Shown here: piece after piece, positions 38,001 to 46,034 of the stretch | Position numbering within the stretch: position 1 is the first letter of the stretch | Layout: every line of letters starts with the position of its first letter | NCBI RefSeq assembly: GCF_016908315.1 | Contig: NZ_JAFBDQ010000011.1 | Coordinates: forward strand, 1-64,000 | DNA from: Halanaerobacter jeridensis | GTDB taxonomy: Bacteria; Bacillota; Halanaerobiia; Halobacteroidales; Halobacteroidaceae | DNA: 64,000 nucleotides | Direction: 5' to 3' | Made by a program: the position numbers and the translations under genes | Notes under the pieces: model-generated | What the model was told of the DNA's origin: nothing | The model's database searches: none | Seen by the model: only the letters and a program-made list of their open reading frames with translations

Positions 38001-39111
38001 CAGTAATAGGGGTAATAGCAGGACTTTTCATCTTAGCAACTTCTTCTATTGTTTGTAGTCTATATCTATTAGTGTTATTTATTTTTCTTACCACTCTATG
38101 TTTTGGAGAAATTAATTGGTCTTGGATTCTGTTAGTTAGGTTATACATTTTACCTTCATAATGTCTTCTAAATACTTTGTTTACTTTACTATTTTCAATT
38201 TTATTTTCTTCAATATTAAAAGTCTTAATTGTTTCCCCGACTTCTACTTCATTATATTTTTTCCATCCATTGGGGGTTAGTATTTCTGTATCTTCTGACA
38301 TACATTGAAAACCCACGCGTGTAGGCACATTTAGATTATAAATAAATTCTTGCATGCCTTGTTTAACTTCTTCATAACTCAAATCATCATAAGCAATAAA
38401 CGGAGCTAAATATGTATCAAAATTAGAAAAAGCCATTGCACCTGCAGCTTCTCCTTGTAATGTATATAAGAAATTAACTGACTGCATTAATGCTGTGCGG
38501 AAGTGTTTAGGTGGTTTACTTTCTACTTTAGTAGACACGCCACCAAAACCATTAAGTAATAAATCTTTTAAATCCCAACCGCAGCAGTATACTGATAAAT
38601 TACCTAAATCATGAATATGCAAATCCCCAGCCGAATGTTTCTCTCGAATTTCTTGAGGATAGATCTCTTGTAACCAGTATTGAGCTGTAACTTCGGATGA
38701 AATATGATTATTAAGACCTTGTAGGGAATAACCCATATTACTATTTTCTTTAACTTTCCAGTCGCTACGGTCTAGATAACTACTGACTGCATCAAGAGCA
38801 TCATCAAATAATTGTTTTGTATTTCTTATTTTAGAGTGTTGATCTCGGTATAAAATATAAGCCTTAGCAATATCAGAATAACCATCTTCAATTAAAGTTT
38901 TTTCTACTAAATCTTGTACTTGTTCGACAGAAGGAGTTCCTTCTTCCTTATAGAATATCTTTAAATATGATACAACTTCATTAGTTACTTCTTCTGCCAT
39001 TTGTTCATTTTCCATTTCAACTGCTTTCGCAGCTTTTAGAACTGCTGTTTTGATTTTGTCTTTCTTGAATTTAACCTTGTCTCCATTTCTTTTTTTGATA
39101 TAATTAATCAC
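35068..39111 (-). CDS. nrdD: Class III ribonucleotide reductase NrdD, large part, with two inteins
   Basis: NrdD reduces ribonucleoside triphosphates to deoxy forms without oxygen. The precursor is 1347 residues; removal of two inteins leaves 675. An N-terminal ATP-cone (IKKRNGDKVKFKKDKIKTAV) gives allosteric control, the core contains CCRLRI, and the C-terminus has the zinc-ribbon cysteines CPKHGY and CPKC. It then stops at EEGEE where other NrdD proteins continue into the glycyl-radical loop; that part is the separate gene at 34209. I choose the GTG start at 39111, nine bases after AGGAGG; an ATG further up overlaps that site. NrdR-like boxes lie upstream. Confidence 0.95.
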   Translation of the reverse strand: MINYIKKRNGDKVKFKKDKIKTAVLKAAKAVEMENEQMAEEVTNEVVSYLKIFYKEEGTPSVEQVQDLVEKTLIEDGYSDIAKAYILYRDQHSKIRNTKQLFDDALDAVSSYLDRSDWKVKENSNMGYSLQGLNNHISSEVTAQYWLQEIYPQEIREKHSAGDLHIHDLGNLSVYCCGWDLKDLLLNGFGGVSTKVESKPPKHFRTALMQSVNFLYTLQGEAAGAMAFSNFDTYLAPFIAYDDLSYEEVKQGMQEFIYNLNVPTRVGFQCMSEDTEILTPNGWKKYNEVEVGETIKTFNIEENKIENSKVNKVFRRHYEGKMYNLTNRIQDQLISPKHRVVRKINNTNRYRLQTIEEVAKMKSPAITPITAPNDNQEIKLSDEEIKLIAWIVTEGSLEQKGNWRRLTIYQSRNKNRAKFDEIIALLDKLGYKYTINEGGKSLGDTVTQIRFNAETSRAILELFDRNNSINCIPQQLLNMSQRQSELFIKTYIKGDGHEGCKITTTDKNISNELQQIIINSGNGFTVNTREATEIGNKKRYIIRIIEHQDTYISDIKEVNYDGIIWCPNTDNETVIARRNGKVFITGNTPFTNITMDLNVPDNMKDEPIIVEGEPQDETYQEFQDEMDMLNRAFAEVMLEGDKKGRVFSFPIPTYNITPDFDWDNEVLDPVWEMTAKYGLPYFSNFVNSDMDPQDIRSMCCRLRIQNDELRKRGGGLFGSNPLTGCYDEKTEVMTKDGWKYFSELTYEDKLFTLAEDNQIELHKPKNIFEYDWEGELYRFDHKSLDLLVTPNHKMVYDDANTKERGFVRADEFNGNVHRIPKQGEWQGIEREHFILPKIENNWIAGNYNSKLHYKKEALKINMDLWLKFLGIFISEGCTDNENIAKSHGYRVTISQTKKKVRMKIKKLLDEMPFNYRIEGKEYIICSKQLWSYLKQFGNCYNKYIPKEIKALSSRQLKILFKWLMHGDGHIRPLRGQAKKRQMTYYTASKQLADDLQEIIMKIGYISTISQRNRGAMKIRGSTVNTTTQYTVGIQQSKHYRLRNRNIDTENYNGKVYCCEVENHTLMVRRNGKTTWCGNSVGVVTLNMPRIGYKADSKEEFIEQTYKLMDIAQESLEIKREVLENLTEQGLYPYSKFYLRNIKERFDEYWKNHFNTIGLNGMNEALENFMDQDISTPEGREFAVEVLKSMRDKLREYQEETGNIYNLEATPAEGTSYRFAKLDRERFGNDIICANQERVVENDADPYYTNSSQLPVDHTRDIFEAFQLQDPIQKLFTGGTVLHGFIGEKMPSIESTKKLVKRLAHNFELPYYSLTPTFSICPKHGYIAGEHEYCPKCDAEIGYEEGEE
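35878..36939 (-). mobile_element. Intein 2 in NrdD (LAGLIDADG type)
   Basis: This 354-residue insertion starts with Cys in CYDEKTEVMTKDGW (block A) and ends VRRNGKTTWCGN, followed by extein Ser. The block B-like PNHKMV is present, and two LAGLIDADG-type motifs are seen as FLGIFISEG and FKWLMHGDGH. The penultimate residue is Gly where His is usual. It interrupts the conserved NrdD strand between NPLTG and SVGVVTLNMPRIG. Confidence 0.93.
37351..38304 (-). mobile_element. Intein 1 in NrdD (LAGLIDADG type)
   Basis: This 318-residue insertion starts with Cys in CMSEDTEILTPNGW and ends RRNGKVFITGN before extein Thr. SPKHRVV is the block B-like motif, and the endonuclease motifs are LIAWIVTEG and IKTYIKGDGH. 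It also ends Gly-Asn rather than His-Asn. It splits the NrdD motif GFQ/TPFTNITMDL. Confidence 0.93.
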
Positions 39112-39154
39112 TGTTGAAAGCCTCCTCATTTTGGTAAACAGTGCGACAAAGATT

Positions 39155-39183
39155 ATTTTAACCCACACATTGATTTGTGTCAA
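39155..39183 (-). promoter_or_regulatory. Promoter of nrdD
   Basis: On the minus strand TTGACA (39183-39178) and TAAAAT (39160-39155) are separated by 17 bp. Transcription would start near 39148, about 37 nt before the GTG start. Confidence 0.8.
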
Positions 39184-39241
39184 GACTAAAGCAACCACAA
39201 AATATAGTGTATATCCAAGATGTGACTACTACATATAGTAT
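39165..39241. promoter_or_regulatory. Three phased NrdR-like boxes
   Basis: 16-bp sites resembling the NrdR box (acaCwAtATaTwgtgt) lie at 39165-39180, 39195-39210 (14 of 16 positions agree) and 39226-39241. Their starts are 30 and 31 bp apart, about three helical turns, as expected for NrdR. The first overlaps the nrdD -35 region and spacer, fitting repression. Confidence 0.8.
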
Positions 39242-39295
39242 AATTCTTTCTAATCGCCTTTGTATGTTTTTTGGATAATTGACAATTAATTTGGT

Positions 39296-39324
39296 TTGCG
39301 AAACTCGAGTAATAGTGATACAAT
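39296..39324 (+). promoter_or_regulatory. Promoter of the ctpA operon
   Basis: TTGCGA and TACAAT are 17 bp apart and 46 bp before the protease start. Confidence 0.6.
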
Positions 39325-39369
39325 TTAAGATAGTATTAAACACCTTAATAAAGGTAGGGATAAAAATAT

Positions 39370-40797
39370 ATGATTACAAATAATAAGAAAAAATTATTAA
39401 TTGGAATAACTATTTTTATAATAACTGTACTGAGTACAGTTGGATTTTTTATTCATGATAGTTATGCTAATTCTTCTAATGGTTCTAATTATGAGCATGC
39501 GAATAAATTCGAAAAATTATTCGTTATTTATGATATTATTGAACAAAGTTATGTCGAAGATATGGGGGTAAAGCCCTTGGTGACTGGTGCAATTGATGGT
39601 ATGTTAAATGCTTTAGATGATCCGTATACAGGTTATCTGCCGCCGAAAGAATATGAAGGTATGAAGAAAGATTTTGAGGGGAAGTATGGCGGAATTGGAA
39701 TTATGATCACCCTCCGGAACGGAAAAATAACAATTGTTTCTCCATTTAAAGGTACGCCCGGGGCCAAGGCCGGCTTAGAAGCAGGCGATATCATTCACAA
39801 GGTTGAGGGCAAGAAAACTAAAGGAATGCAGCTACAACAGGCTGTTGACTTAATGCGCGGGGAACCGGGTACTAAAGTTACTTTGACTATTAAACGTGGT
39901 TTGAAAGAGAACATAGTTGACCCTGAAGACCAAAACTATGAAACAATGGAAATAGATATTACCCGAGCTCAAATTGAAGTTCCATATGTTACTTCAGAAT
40001 TAAAAGAAGATAATGTTGGTTATATAGAATTGACGAGATTTATTGAAAACTCTGGTCAAAAAATAAAAGAGGCCATTTCTGAGTTAGATAAACAAGGTGC
40101 TGAAGGATATGTGCTTGATTTAAGAAATAATCCAGGTGGATTATTACGTCAAGCCTCTCGAGTGGCTAGTAACTTTCTTGATGAAGGTCCAGTAGTCTAT
40201 GTTAAAGAACGAGGTAAGAACAAACAGCCAGTTCCGCTATCTAGAGGATTTGAAGCAACAGATAAGCCGTTAGTAATTTTAGTTAATGGTGGTAGTGCGA
40301 GTGCTTCAGAAATAGTAACTGGAGCTGTGAAGGATAATAAGCGTGGTACGATAGTAGGAACTAAGACCTTTGGTAAAGGTGTAGTTCAGAGTTTGATTCC
40401 ACTAACGGATGGTTCAGCAGTGAAAATGACAACAGCTCGTTATTATACACCTAATGGGACGTTTATTCATCATGAAGGAATTAAACCTGATGTTAAAGTT
40501 GCAGTTTCAGATACACCAGACAATTCTAATTTGATTAAGACCAAAAATGCTCAAAAGATACTCAAAGCTATTAATTACTATCAAGGAGCAATAGACGGGA
40601 TTTATGGTCCTAAAACAGCTCAAGCAGTGTTAAAATTACAACAAGAATATGATATAGAGCTAACTGGAGTAATAGATAGTGCTACAGAAAAGAAGTTGGC
40701 CCAAGTAGCAAGCCGAAAGAATGTTCAAGATAAGATTAAAACTGAAGATAAACAGTTAAATAAAGCAATTGAAATCCTAAAAAAGAAATTTAATTAG
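39370..40797 (+). CDS. C-terminal processing peptidase, S41 family
   Basis: The 475-residue serine protease is anchored outside the membrane by an N-terminal hydrophobic segment (LLIGITIFIITVLSTVGFFI). A PDZ domain (GIGIMITLRNGKITIVSPFKGTPGAKAGLEAGDIIHKV) precedes the S41 catalytic core, where the serine lies in VNGGSASASEIVTGAVKDN and the lysine in GTKTFGKGVVQ. A peptidoglycan-binding-1 domain (YQGAIDGIYGPKTAQAVLKLQ) closes the protein. Such CtpA/CtpB enzymes process envelope or sporulation signalling proteins. It is followed at 15 bp by a deacetylase-like gene. Confidence 0.94.
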   Translation: MITNNKKKLLIGITIFIITVLSTVGFFIHDSYANSSNGSNYEHANKFEKLFVIYDIIEQSYVEDMGVKPLVTGAIDGMLNALDDPYTGYLPPKEYEGMKKDFEGKYGGIGIMITLRNGKITIVSPFKGTPGAKAGLEAGDIIHKVEGKKTKGMQLQQAVDLMRGEPGTKVTLTIKRGLKENIVDPEDQNYETMEIDITRAQIEVPYVTSELKEDNVGYIELTRFIENSGQKIKEAISELDKQGAEGYVLDLRNNPGGLLRQASRVASNFLDEGPVVYVKERGKNKQPVPLSRGFEATDKPLVILVNGGSASASEIVTGAVKDNKRGTIVGTKTFGKGVVQSLIPLTDGSAVKMTTARYYTPNGTFIHHEGIKPDVKVAVSDTPDNSNLIKTKNAQKILKAINYYQGAIDGIYGPKTAQAVLKLQQEYDIELTGVIDSATEKKLAQVASRKNVQDKIKTEDKQLNKAIEILKKKFN

Positions 40798-40811
40798 GAA
40801 GGAATAAATAA

Positions 40812-41966
40812 ATGTTTAAATCTAAAGAAATAGTCATCATTACAATTCTTTTAAGTATATTGATGGTGCTAACTTCCTGTGGAACTGAGGAAGAAGAAGC
40901 AATGAAACCGCAGGAAGAACCACAAACTAAAATCAAAAAGATAGATTATCAAACTAAAGTTGAAGCAATAGATGAAGATGTGCACAAGATATTAAAGAAT
41001 ATCCGCTTAAAAAAACAAAAGTTAGGCAAAGATAAATCTGTAACTAAAATAAAGAAAACAGAACAGTATCAATTTGATTGGAGCTATAATACCTATCACC
41101 TGCAGGTGCCGTTATTTGGTGCTGCAGGAAGGTTGTTATCAGAGTATAGAACAGAAGTGATAAACAAGTTTAAAGAGCAATTTGAAGTAGTTGACCTAGA
41201 ATGGGATAATCAACAGCAACAACGTCTAGTACTAAATATAGGTTTTAAAGCCCAGGATGAATTTAAATTAATCACTCATCAATTAGTATTTACTCAGCCG
41301 CATCCTAAGGCCAAAATGGCAATCATTATTGATGATTTTGGTTTTAATCGCCAAGGGACTCAGGGCATGTTAAGTATTAATCGTCCTTTGACAGCTGCAG
41401 TATTACCTTTTAGACCTTATTCTGAAAAAGACGCTAAATTAGCTAAAGCAGCTGGCTTAGAGGTGATCTTACATCAACCATTAGAACCAATTAGTCCCCA
41501 GGCTAATCCAGGGCAGGGAGCAATTTATACTGATATGGAAGAAGAAGAGATTAAGCAGACTTTTTTAAAGAATTTAAATAGCTTACCTAAGGTATCAGGG
41601 ATTAACCATCATATGGGTTCTAAAGCTTCAGCAGACCCTAGGGTAATGAAGCAATTATTGAGTGTAGTTAAAGATAAAGATTTATTTTATGTTGATAGTA
41701 GTACTAGCCAGCATACTGTCGGAGCTAAAATAGCTCGTCAGAAGAATATCCCAACTAAAGAGAATCATTTATTTATTGATAACGTAGACAAGCAGCAAGA
41801 AATTGAAAAAATGATTTCACGCTTGTCTGAGGTAGCATTAGCCAAAGGAGAATTAATAATTGTGGGTCATGTCAAAAAGAATACCGCTCAAGCTATTAAA
41901 AAAATGATTCCGGAATTAGAAGAAAAGGGCATTAAATTAGTTTATGCCTCACAAATCGTGAATTAA
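40812..41966 (+). CDS. Divergent polysaccharide deacetylase lipoprotein (YibQ-like)
   Basis: The 384-residue protein has a lipoprotein signal (ILLSILMVLTSC) and, from about residue 165, a divergent polysaccharide deacetylase domain: MAIIIDDFGFNRQGT with its metal-type aspartates, VILHQPLEP, GINHHMGSKASADP and YVDSSTSQHTVGAK. The E. coli relative is YibQ, encoded next to an S41 or M23 peptidase and amiC-type genes. A wall-remodelling function with the upstream protease is the context-based guess. Confidence 0.85.
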   Translation: MFKSKEIVIITILLSILMVLTSCGTEEEEAMKPQEEPQTKIKKIDYQTKVEAIDEDVHKILKNIRLKKQKLGKDKSVTKIKKTEQYQFDWSYNTYHLQVPLFGAAGRLLSEYRTEVINKFKEQFEVVDLEWDNQQQQRLVLNIGFKAQDEFKLITHQLVFTQPHPKAKMAIIIDDFGFNRQGTQGMLSINRPLTAAVLPFRPYSEKDAKLAKAAGLEVILHQPLEPISPQANPGQGAIYTDMEEEEIKQTFLKNLNSLPKVSGINHHMGSKASADPRVMKQLLSVVKDKDLFYVDSSTSQHTVGAKIARQKNIPTKENHLFIDNVDKQQEIEKMISRLSEVALAKGELIIVGHVKKNTAQAIKKMIPELEEKGIKLVYASQIVN

Positions 41967-42053
41967 CTATAAGCATTCAGAATTCAACTTGTAGTTAAAA
42001 CTTTAAAAACTAAAATTTTGCTAAAAATGAACTATATCTTTTAATAAAAAAGT

Positions 42054-42080
42054 AAAGCACCTACTATAGGTGCTTTATTT
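42054..42080 (+). terminator. Terminator after the deacetylase gene
   Basis: AAAGCACCTA and TAGGTGCTTT form a 10-bp stem with a CTA loop followed by ATTTT. Confidence 0.9.
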
Positions 42081-42083
42081 TAA

Positions 42084-42111
42084 TTGATTTTAGAATATAA
42101 TATCTTATAAA
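42084..42111 (+). promoter_or_regulatory. Possible uvrB promoter
   Basis: TTGATT and TATAAA are 16 bp apart, 175 bp before uvrB. I saw no clear LexA-type operator in the 319-bp gap 41967-42285; the remaining leader holds nothing I can name. Confidence 0.4.
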
Positions 42112-42285
42112 GAGGCTTTTTAGATTTTGATTTTAAAATGTTCCACTGTCTCTTACGAGTCTTAAAGTACAAAGACTCTCCCTCTATACTTTCAGCTAGG
42201 TTTTATGACCAATCTATATACAACAATTTTTGCTCATTTTATTACCAACTACTGTTTAACTGTTTTATATTATGGAGGTGTCAAA

Positions 42286-44265
42286 ATGCCAGAATTCGAA
42301 TTGCATTCTAAATATACACCTAAAGGTGATCAGCCAGAAGCCATCGACCAGTTAGCATCAGGGATTAAAGAAGGGATGAAAGAACAAACACTGTTAGGAG
42401 TAACAGGCTCAGGGAAGACATTTACTATGGCTAATGTAATTGAGGACGTGCAGAAGCCAACTTTAGTAATTGCTCATAATAAGACCTTAGCTGCGCAATT
42501 ATGTAGCGAATTTAAAGAATTTTTTCCCGAGAATAGAGTAGAATACTTTGTGAGTTATTATGATTATTATCAACCTGAGGCTTATGTACCGCAAAATGAT
42601 ACCTATATAGAAAAAGATGCTTCAATTAATGAAGAAGTAGAGAAACTTAGATTAGCTGCTACTAGTTCGTTATTTGAACGCCGTGATGTAATTATTGTGG
42701 CTAGTGTCTCTTGTATTTATGGTTTAGGTAATCCCTCTGATTACTTAGATTTAACTTGTGAGTTAGAACGAGGTATGATTAAAGATAGGCAAGATATTAT
42801 TAGAGAATTGATTAATATTCAGTATCAAAGAAATGATGTTGATTTTACTCGTGGTACTTTCCGAGTCCGAGGTGATACAATAGAAATTATTCCCGCCTAT
42901 GAAGAGCGGGCTTATCGAGTTGAACTATTTGGGGATGAAATAGATCGGATTAGAGAAGTGGACACGGTTACTGGTGAAGTGCTAGGTGAATTAAAAGAAT
43001 TAACTATTTATCCTGCCAGTCACTTTGTAACTCCTCAAGATAAGATTGAGCGAGCTCTTGATCAAATAAAATCTGAGTTAGAAGAGAGACTTAAAGAATT
43101 AAGAGATAAAGATAAATTAGTAGAGGCGCAGAGATTAGAAGAAAGAACTAGATATGATATGGAAATGCTAGAAGAGTTAGGGACCTGTAAAGGAATTGAA
43201 AATTACTCTCGCCATTTGCAAGGACGTCCACCTGGTTCAAGACCTCAGACATTAATTGATTATTTTCCTGATGATTTCTTAATTATGATTGACGAGTCTC
43301 ATAAAACCATTCCCCAAATTGGAGGAATGTATGCTGGAGATAGATCACGTAAGGAAAGATTAGTTGAGCATGGGTTTAGGTTACCCTCAGCGATGGATAA
43401 TCGACCATTACAGTATGATGAATTTGATAATTTAATCAATCAAGCAGTTTATGTTTCTGCTACTCCAGGTGATTATGAACGAGAGACAAGTGGGCAAGTA
43501 GTAGAACAGATAGTTAGACCAACGGGATTAGTTGATCCGAAAATTGATGTGAAGCCAATTGAAAATCAAATTGATGATCTATTAGGAGAAATTGAAGCAG
43601 TTGTAGCCCGTGATGAACGAGTTTTAGTCACAACTTTAACCAAAAATATGGCCGAAGATTTGACTGATTATTTGGCAGAAGCAGGAGTGAAGGTTAGATA
43701 TTTACACTCTGATATCAAGACTATAGAACGCTTAGAAATAATTAGAGATTTACGCTTAGGTAAATTTGATGTTTTAGTCGGAATTAACTTACTGCGAGAG
43801 GGATTAGATATTCCAGAAGTGTCCTTAGTAGCTATCTTAGATGCTGATAAAGAAGGGTTCTTACGTTCAACTCGTTCTTTAATTCAAACCATTGGACGAG
43901 CTGCGAGAAATGTCAATGGACGAGTGGTAATGTATGCTGATAAAATGACAGATTCAATGAAAGAAGCTATTGATGAGACAAATCGCCGTCGTGAATTACA
44001 GGTTGAATTTAATCAAGAACATGATATCACCCCAGAGACAATTAGCAAAGAAGTTCGCGATGTGCTGCGGCCAGTAGATATGGTAGCAGAATCTTCTGGT
44101 GACTATAGTGTTGATGAGGAAGAACAAGAAGAAATGTCACAACAAGAGTTAGAAGATAAGATTAAAGAGTTAGAAATAGAAATGAAAGAAGCGGCGGATG
44201 AACTTAATTTCGAGAAAGCAGCAGAAATTCGCGATCAGATAAATGAATTGGAAGAAAAGATATAA
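42286..44265 (+). CDS. uvrB: Excinuclease ABC subunit B
   Basis: UvrB (659 residues) is the damage-verifying helicase of nucleotide excision repair, working with UvrA and UvrC. Walker A is [14 protein letters not shown], the beta-hairpin region reads [29 protein letters not shown] is the DExx box and QTIGRAARN motif VI. The C-terminal UvrC-binding UVR motif is [29 protein letters not shown] start at the ATG behind TATGGAGGTGTCAAA; the longer frame upstream would precede this strong site. Confidence 0.98.
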   Translation: MPEFELHSKYTPKGDQPEAIDQLASGIKEGMKEQTLLGVTGSGKTFTMANVIEDVQKPTLVIAHNKTLAAQLCSEFKEFFPENRVEYFVSYYDYYQPEAYVPQNDTYIEKDASINEEVEKLRLAATSSLFERRDVIIVASVSCIYGLGNPSDYLDLTCELERGMIKDRQDIIRELINIQYQRNDVDFTRGTFRVRGDTIEIIPAYEERAYRVELFGDEIDRIREVDTVTGEVLGELKELTIYPASHFVTPQDKIERALDQIKSELEERLKELRDKDKLVEAQRLEERTRYDMEMLEELGTCKGIENYSRHLQGRPPGSRPQTLIDYFPDDFLIMIDESHKTIPQIGGMYAGDRSRKERLVEHGFRLPSAMDNRPLQYDEFDNLINQAVYVSATPGDYERETSGQVVEQIVRPTGLVDPKIDVKPIENQIDDLLGEIEAVVARDERVLVTTLTKNMAEDLTDYLAEAGVKVRYLHSDIKTIERLEIIRDLRLGKFDVLVGINLLREGLDIPEVSLVAILDADKEGFLRSTRSLIQTIGRAARNVNGRVVMYADKMTDSMKEAIDETNRRRELQVEFNQEHDITPETISKEVRDVLRPVDMVAESSGDYSVDEEEQEEMSQQELEDKIKELEIEMKEAADELNFEKAAEIRDQINELEEKI

Positions 44266-44286
44266 TTATAAGAGAGGAGTGTCAAA

Positions 44287-45243
44287 ATGCAAATAGTAGT
44301 ATTAGATGGACATGCTTTAAATCCTGGTGATTTAAGTTGGCAAGATTTAGCGGAACTTGGTGATTTAACAGTTTACGATAGAACTCCTAAAGATAAAATT
44401 AAAGAAAGAATAGCTGAGGCAGAAATAATTTTTACTAATAAAACGCCCTTGAGTGCAGAAGTTTTTAGAGATTGCCCTCACCTTAAATATGTGGGAGTCT
44501 TAGCAACAGGGTATAATGTGGTAGATGTAGAGGCAGCTCGAGAACATGATGTGGTAGTGACTAATGTTCCAGGATATGGGACGACTGCTGTAGCTCAACA
44601 TACTTTTGCGCTCCTATTAGAAATGTGTAATCATGTAGCAGAACATAATCAGGCAGTTAAATCTGGAGAATGGAGTCAAGCGCCGGACTTTTGTTTTTGG
44701 ACCTCTCCTGTGACTGAATTAGTGGATAAAAATATAGGTATTATAGGTTATGGTAGTATTGGTCAAAAAAGTGGCGAGTTAGCACAAGCCTTTGGAATGA
44801 ATGTTTTAGCTTATGAACCGGGATTAACACAAGAAGAAACGCCGGAAGAAGTAGAAGCTGTGACCTTAGAAGAACTATGGGCCAAGGCAGATGTAATTAC
44901 TCTGCACTGTCCATTATTTGATGAAACTAAAAAGATTATAAATGAGGAGACTATCTCACAGATGAAAGATGATGTGTTAATTATTAACACAGCGCGAGGA
45001 AAATTAATTAATGAACAAGATTTAGCGGCTGCTTTAAATCAAGGTCGCGTAGCCGGAGCCGCCGTTGATGTGTTAGCTAAAGAGCCAGCTCAAATGGATA
45101 ATCCACTATTGAATGCAGATAATACAATTGTGACGCCTCATATTGCTTGGGCAGCCCAAGAGTCAAGACAGCGGTTGATGGATATTGCTGTTAATAATTT
45201 AGTACAATTTTTAGATGGTGATCCTATTAATATAGTTAATTAA
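44287..45243 (+). CDS. D-2-hydroxyacid dehydrogenase (glycerate/hydroxypyruvate type)
   Basis: The 318-residue protein is an NAD(P)-dependent D-isomer 2-hydroxyacid dehydrogenase. The Rossmann loop is IGIIGYGSIGQKSGELA, the catalytic arginine lies in INTARGKLINEQDL, and the histidine in TPHIAWAAQESRQR. The N-terminal LATGYNVVDVEAAREHDVVVTNVPGYGT is typical of the hydroxypyruvate reductase/glycerate dehydrogenase branch. The gene follows uvrB by 21 bp on AGAGAGGAGTGTCAAA. Substrate choice among hydroxypyruvate, glyoxylate and others is undecided. Confidence 0.9.
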   Translation: MQIVVLDGHALNPGDLSWQDLAELGDLTVYDRTPKDKIKERIAEAEIIFTNKTPLSAEVFRDCPHLKYVGVLATGYNVVDVEAAREHDVVVTNVPGYGTTAVAQHTFALLLEMCNHVAEHNQAVKSGEWSQAPDFCFWTSPVTELVDKNIGIIGYGSIGQKSGELAQAFGMNVLAYEPGLTQEETPEEVEAVTLEELWAKADVITLHCPLFDETKKIINEETISQMKDDVLIINTARGKLINEQDLAAALNQGRVAGAAVDVLAKEPAQMDNPLLNADNTIVTPHIAWAAQESRQRLMDIAVNNLVQFLDGDPINIVN

Positions 45244-45366
45244 GACTAGAATATATTTCGCTTATAGTCAAGAATAGGGAGTATTTTAAGAGAGTGATGA
45301 GTAGAAAAGTAAAAAGGTTTTGATTTTATGGTTTTTACTTATTACTCTTTACTTTTTACTTGTTAC

Positions 45367-45396
45367 TATAAAGCGGCACGCAGGTGCCGCTTTATA
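45367..45396. terminator. Bidirectional terminator
   Basis: TATAAAGCGGCAC and GTGCCGCTTTATA form a perfect 13-bp stem around GCAG. It serves the converging dehydrogenase and glyoxalase genes. An AT-rich repeat of TTACT(C)TTTACT units precedes it. Confidence 0.85.
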
Positions 45397-45397
45397 A

Positions 45398-45787
45398 CTA
45401 TTTTTGAATAATCTCTGTTCGGTAACCATCAGGGTCAGTTAAGAAATAGTATCCTCCACTTGCTTCTTCATCTAAACTTTTTAGTTCACTCACTTCATAA
45501 CCTAACTCTTTATGTCTTTGATAAGATTCTTCTAAATTATCCACTGTAGCAGCAAAATGGCTAAAGCCATTGCCGATAGTATATGGCTCTTCACGGTCGT
45601 AATTATATGTTAGCTCAATTTCAAAATCTCCTTCAGGGCTCTTCATATAGACTAAAGTAAATTCATATTCTGGGAAGTCTCTTTTTCTTGCTACTTCTAG
45701 ATTTAATGCTTTCTGATAAAATTCAATAGATTCTTCTAAGTCCATCACTCGAATACAAGCATGCACAAAATTATAATCTTGGCTCAT
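45398..45787 (-). CDS. Glyoxalase I-like (VOC superfamily) protein
   Basis: The 129-residue protein has the paired beta-alpha-beta-beta-beta units of lactoylglutathione lyase: NFVHACIRVMDLEESIEFYQKAL with the metal histidine, DFEIELTYN with glutamate, NGFSHFAATVDNLEE with histidine and YRTEIIQK with glutamate. All four metal ligands of glyoxalase I appear conserved. It would convert the methylglyoxal-thiol hemithioacetal to a lactoyl thioester, although other VOC activities are possible. Ribosome binding site TTAGGAGGGAAAAAA. Confidence 0.88.
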   Translation of the reverse strand: MSQDYNFVHACIRVMDLEESIEFYQKALNLEVARKRDFPEYEFTLVYMKSPEGDFEIELTYNYDREEPYTIGNGFSHFAATVDNLEESYQRHKELGYEVSELKSLDEEASGGYYFLTDPDGYRTEIIQK

Positions 45788-46034
45788 TTTTTTCCCTCCT
45801 AATATGATATTTGTAAAGCTCTAATTATAGTGTAGGTGATGACTACTTTAATTGTCAATAATAATTCTTGAGAAAATCGAGAAAAATTGCACCTTGTAAA
45901 AGTCATACTCAACTAAATGGATGTTAGTTCATTTTTCTATTTTTGATTTAGAATTATTTTAGTAGTTTAAAACTCCTAAATACTTTGGTATAATGAAACA
46001 AACTATTGTAGAGTAGAAAGGATGGAGTAGTAAT

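Noticed and set aside
45290-45366. Repeated TTACTCTTTACT-type tract as a functional element
   Set aside because: It is low-complexity AT-rich DNA without clear unit boundaries, seen loosely in several gaps.
45788-46034. T-box riboswitch before thrC
   Set aside because: No specifier loop or conserved T-box antiterminator sequence was found.
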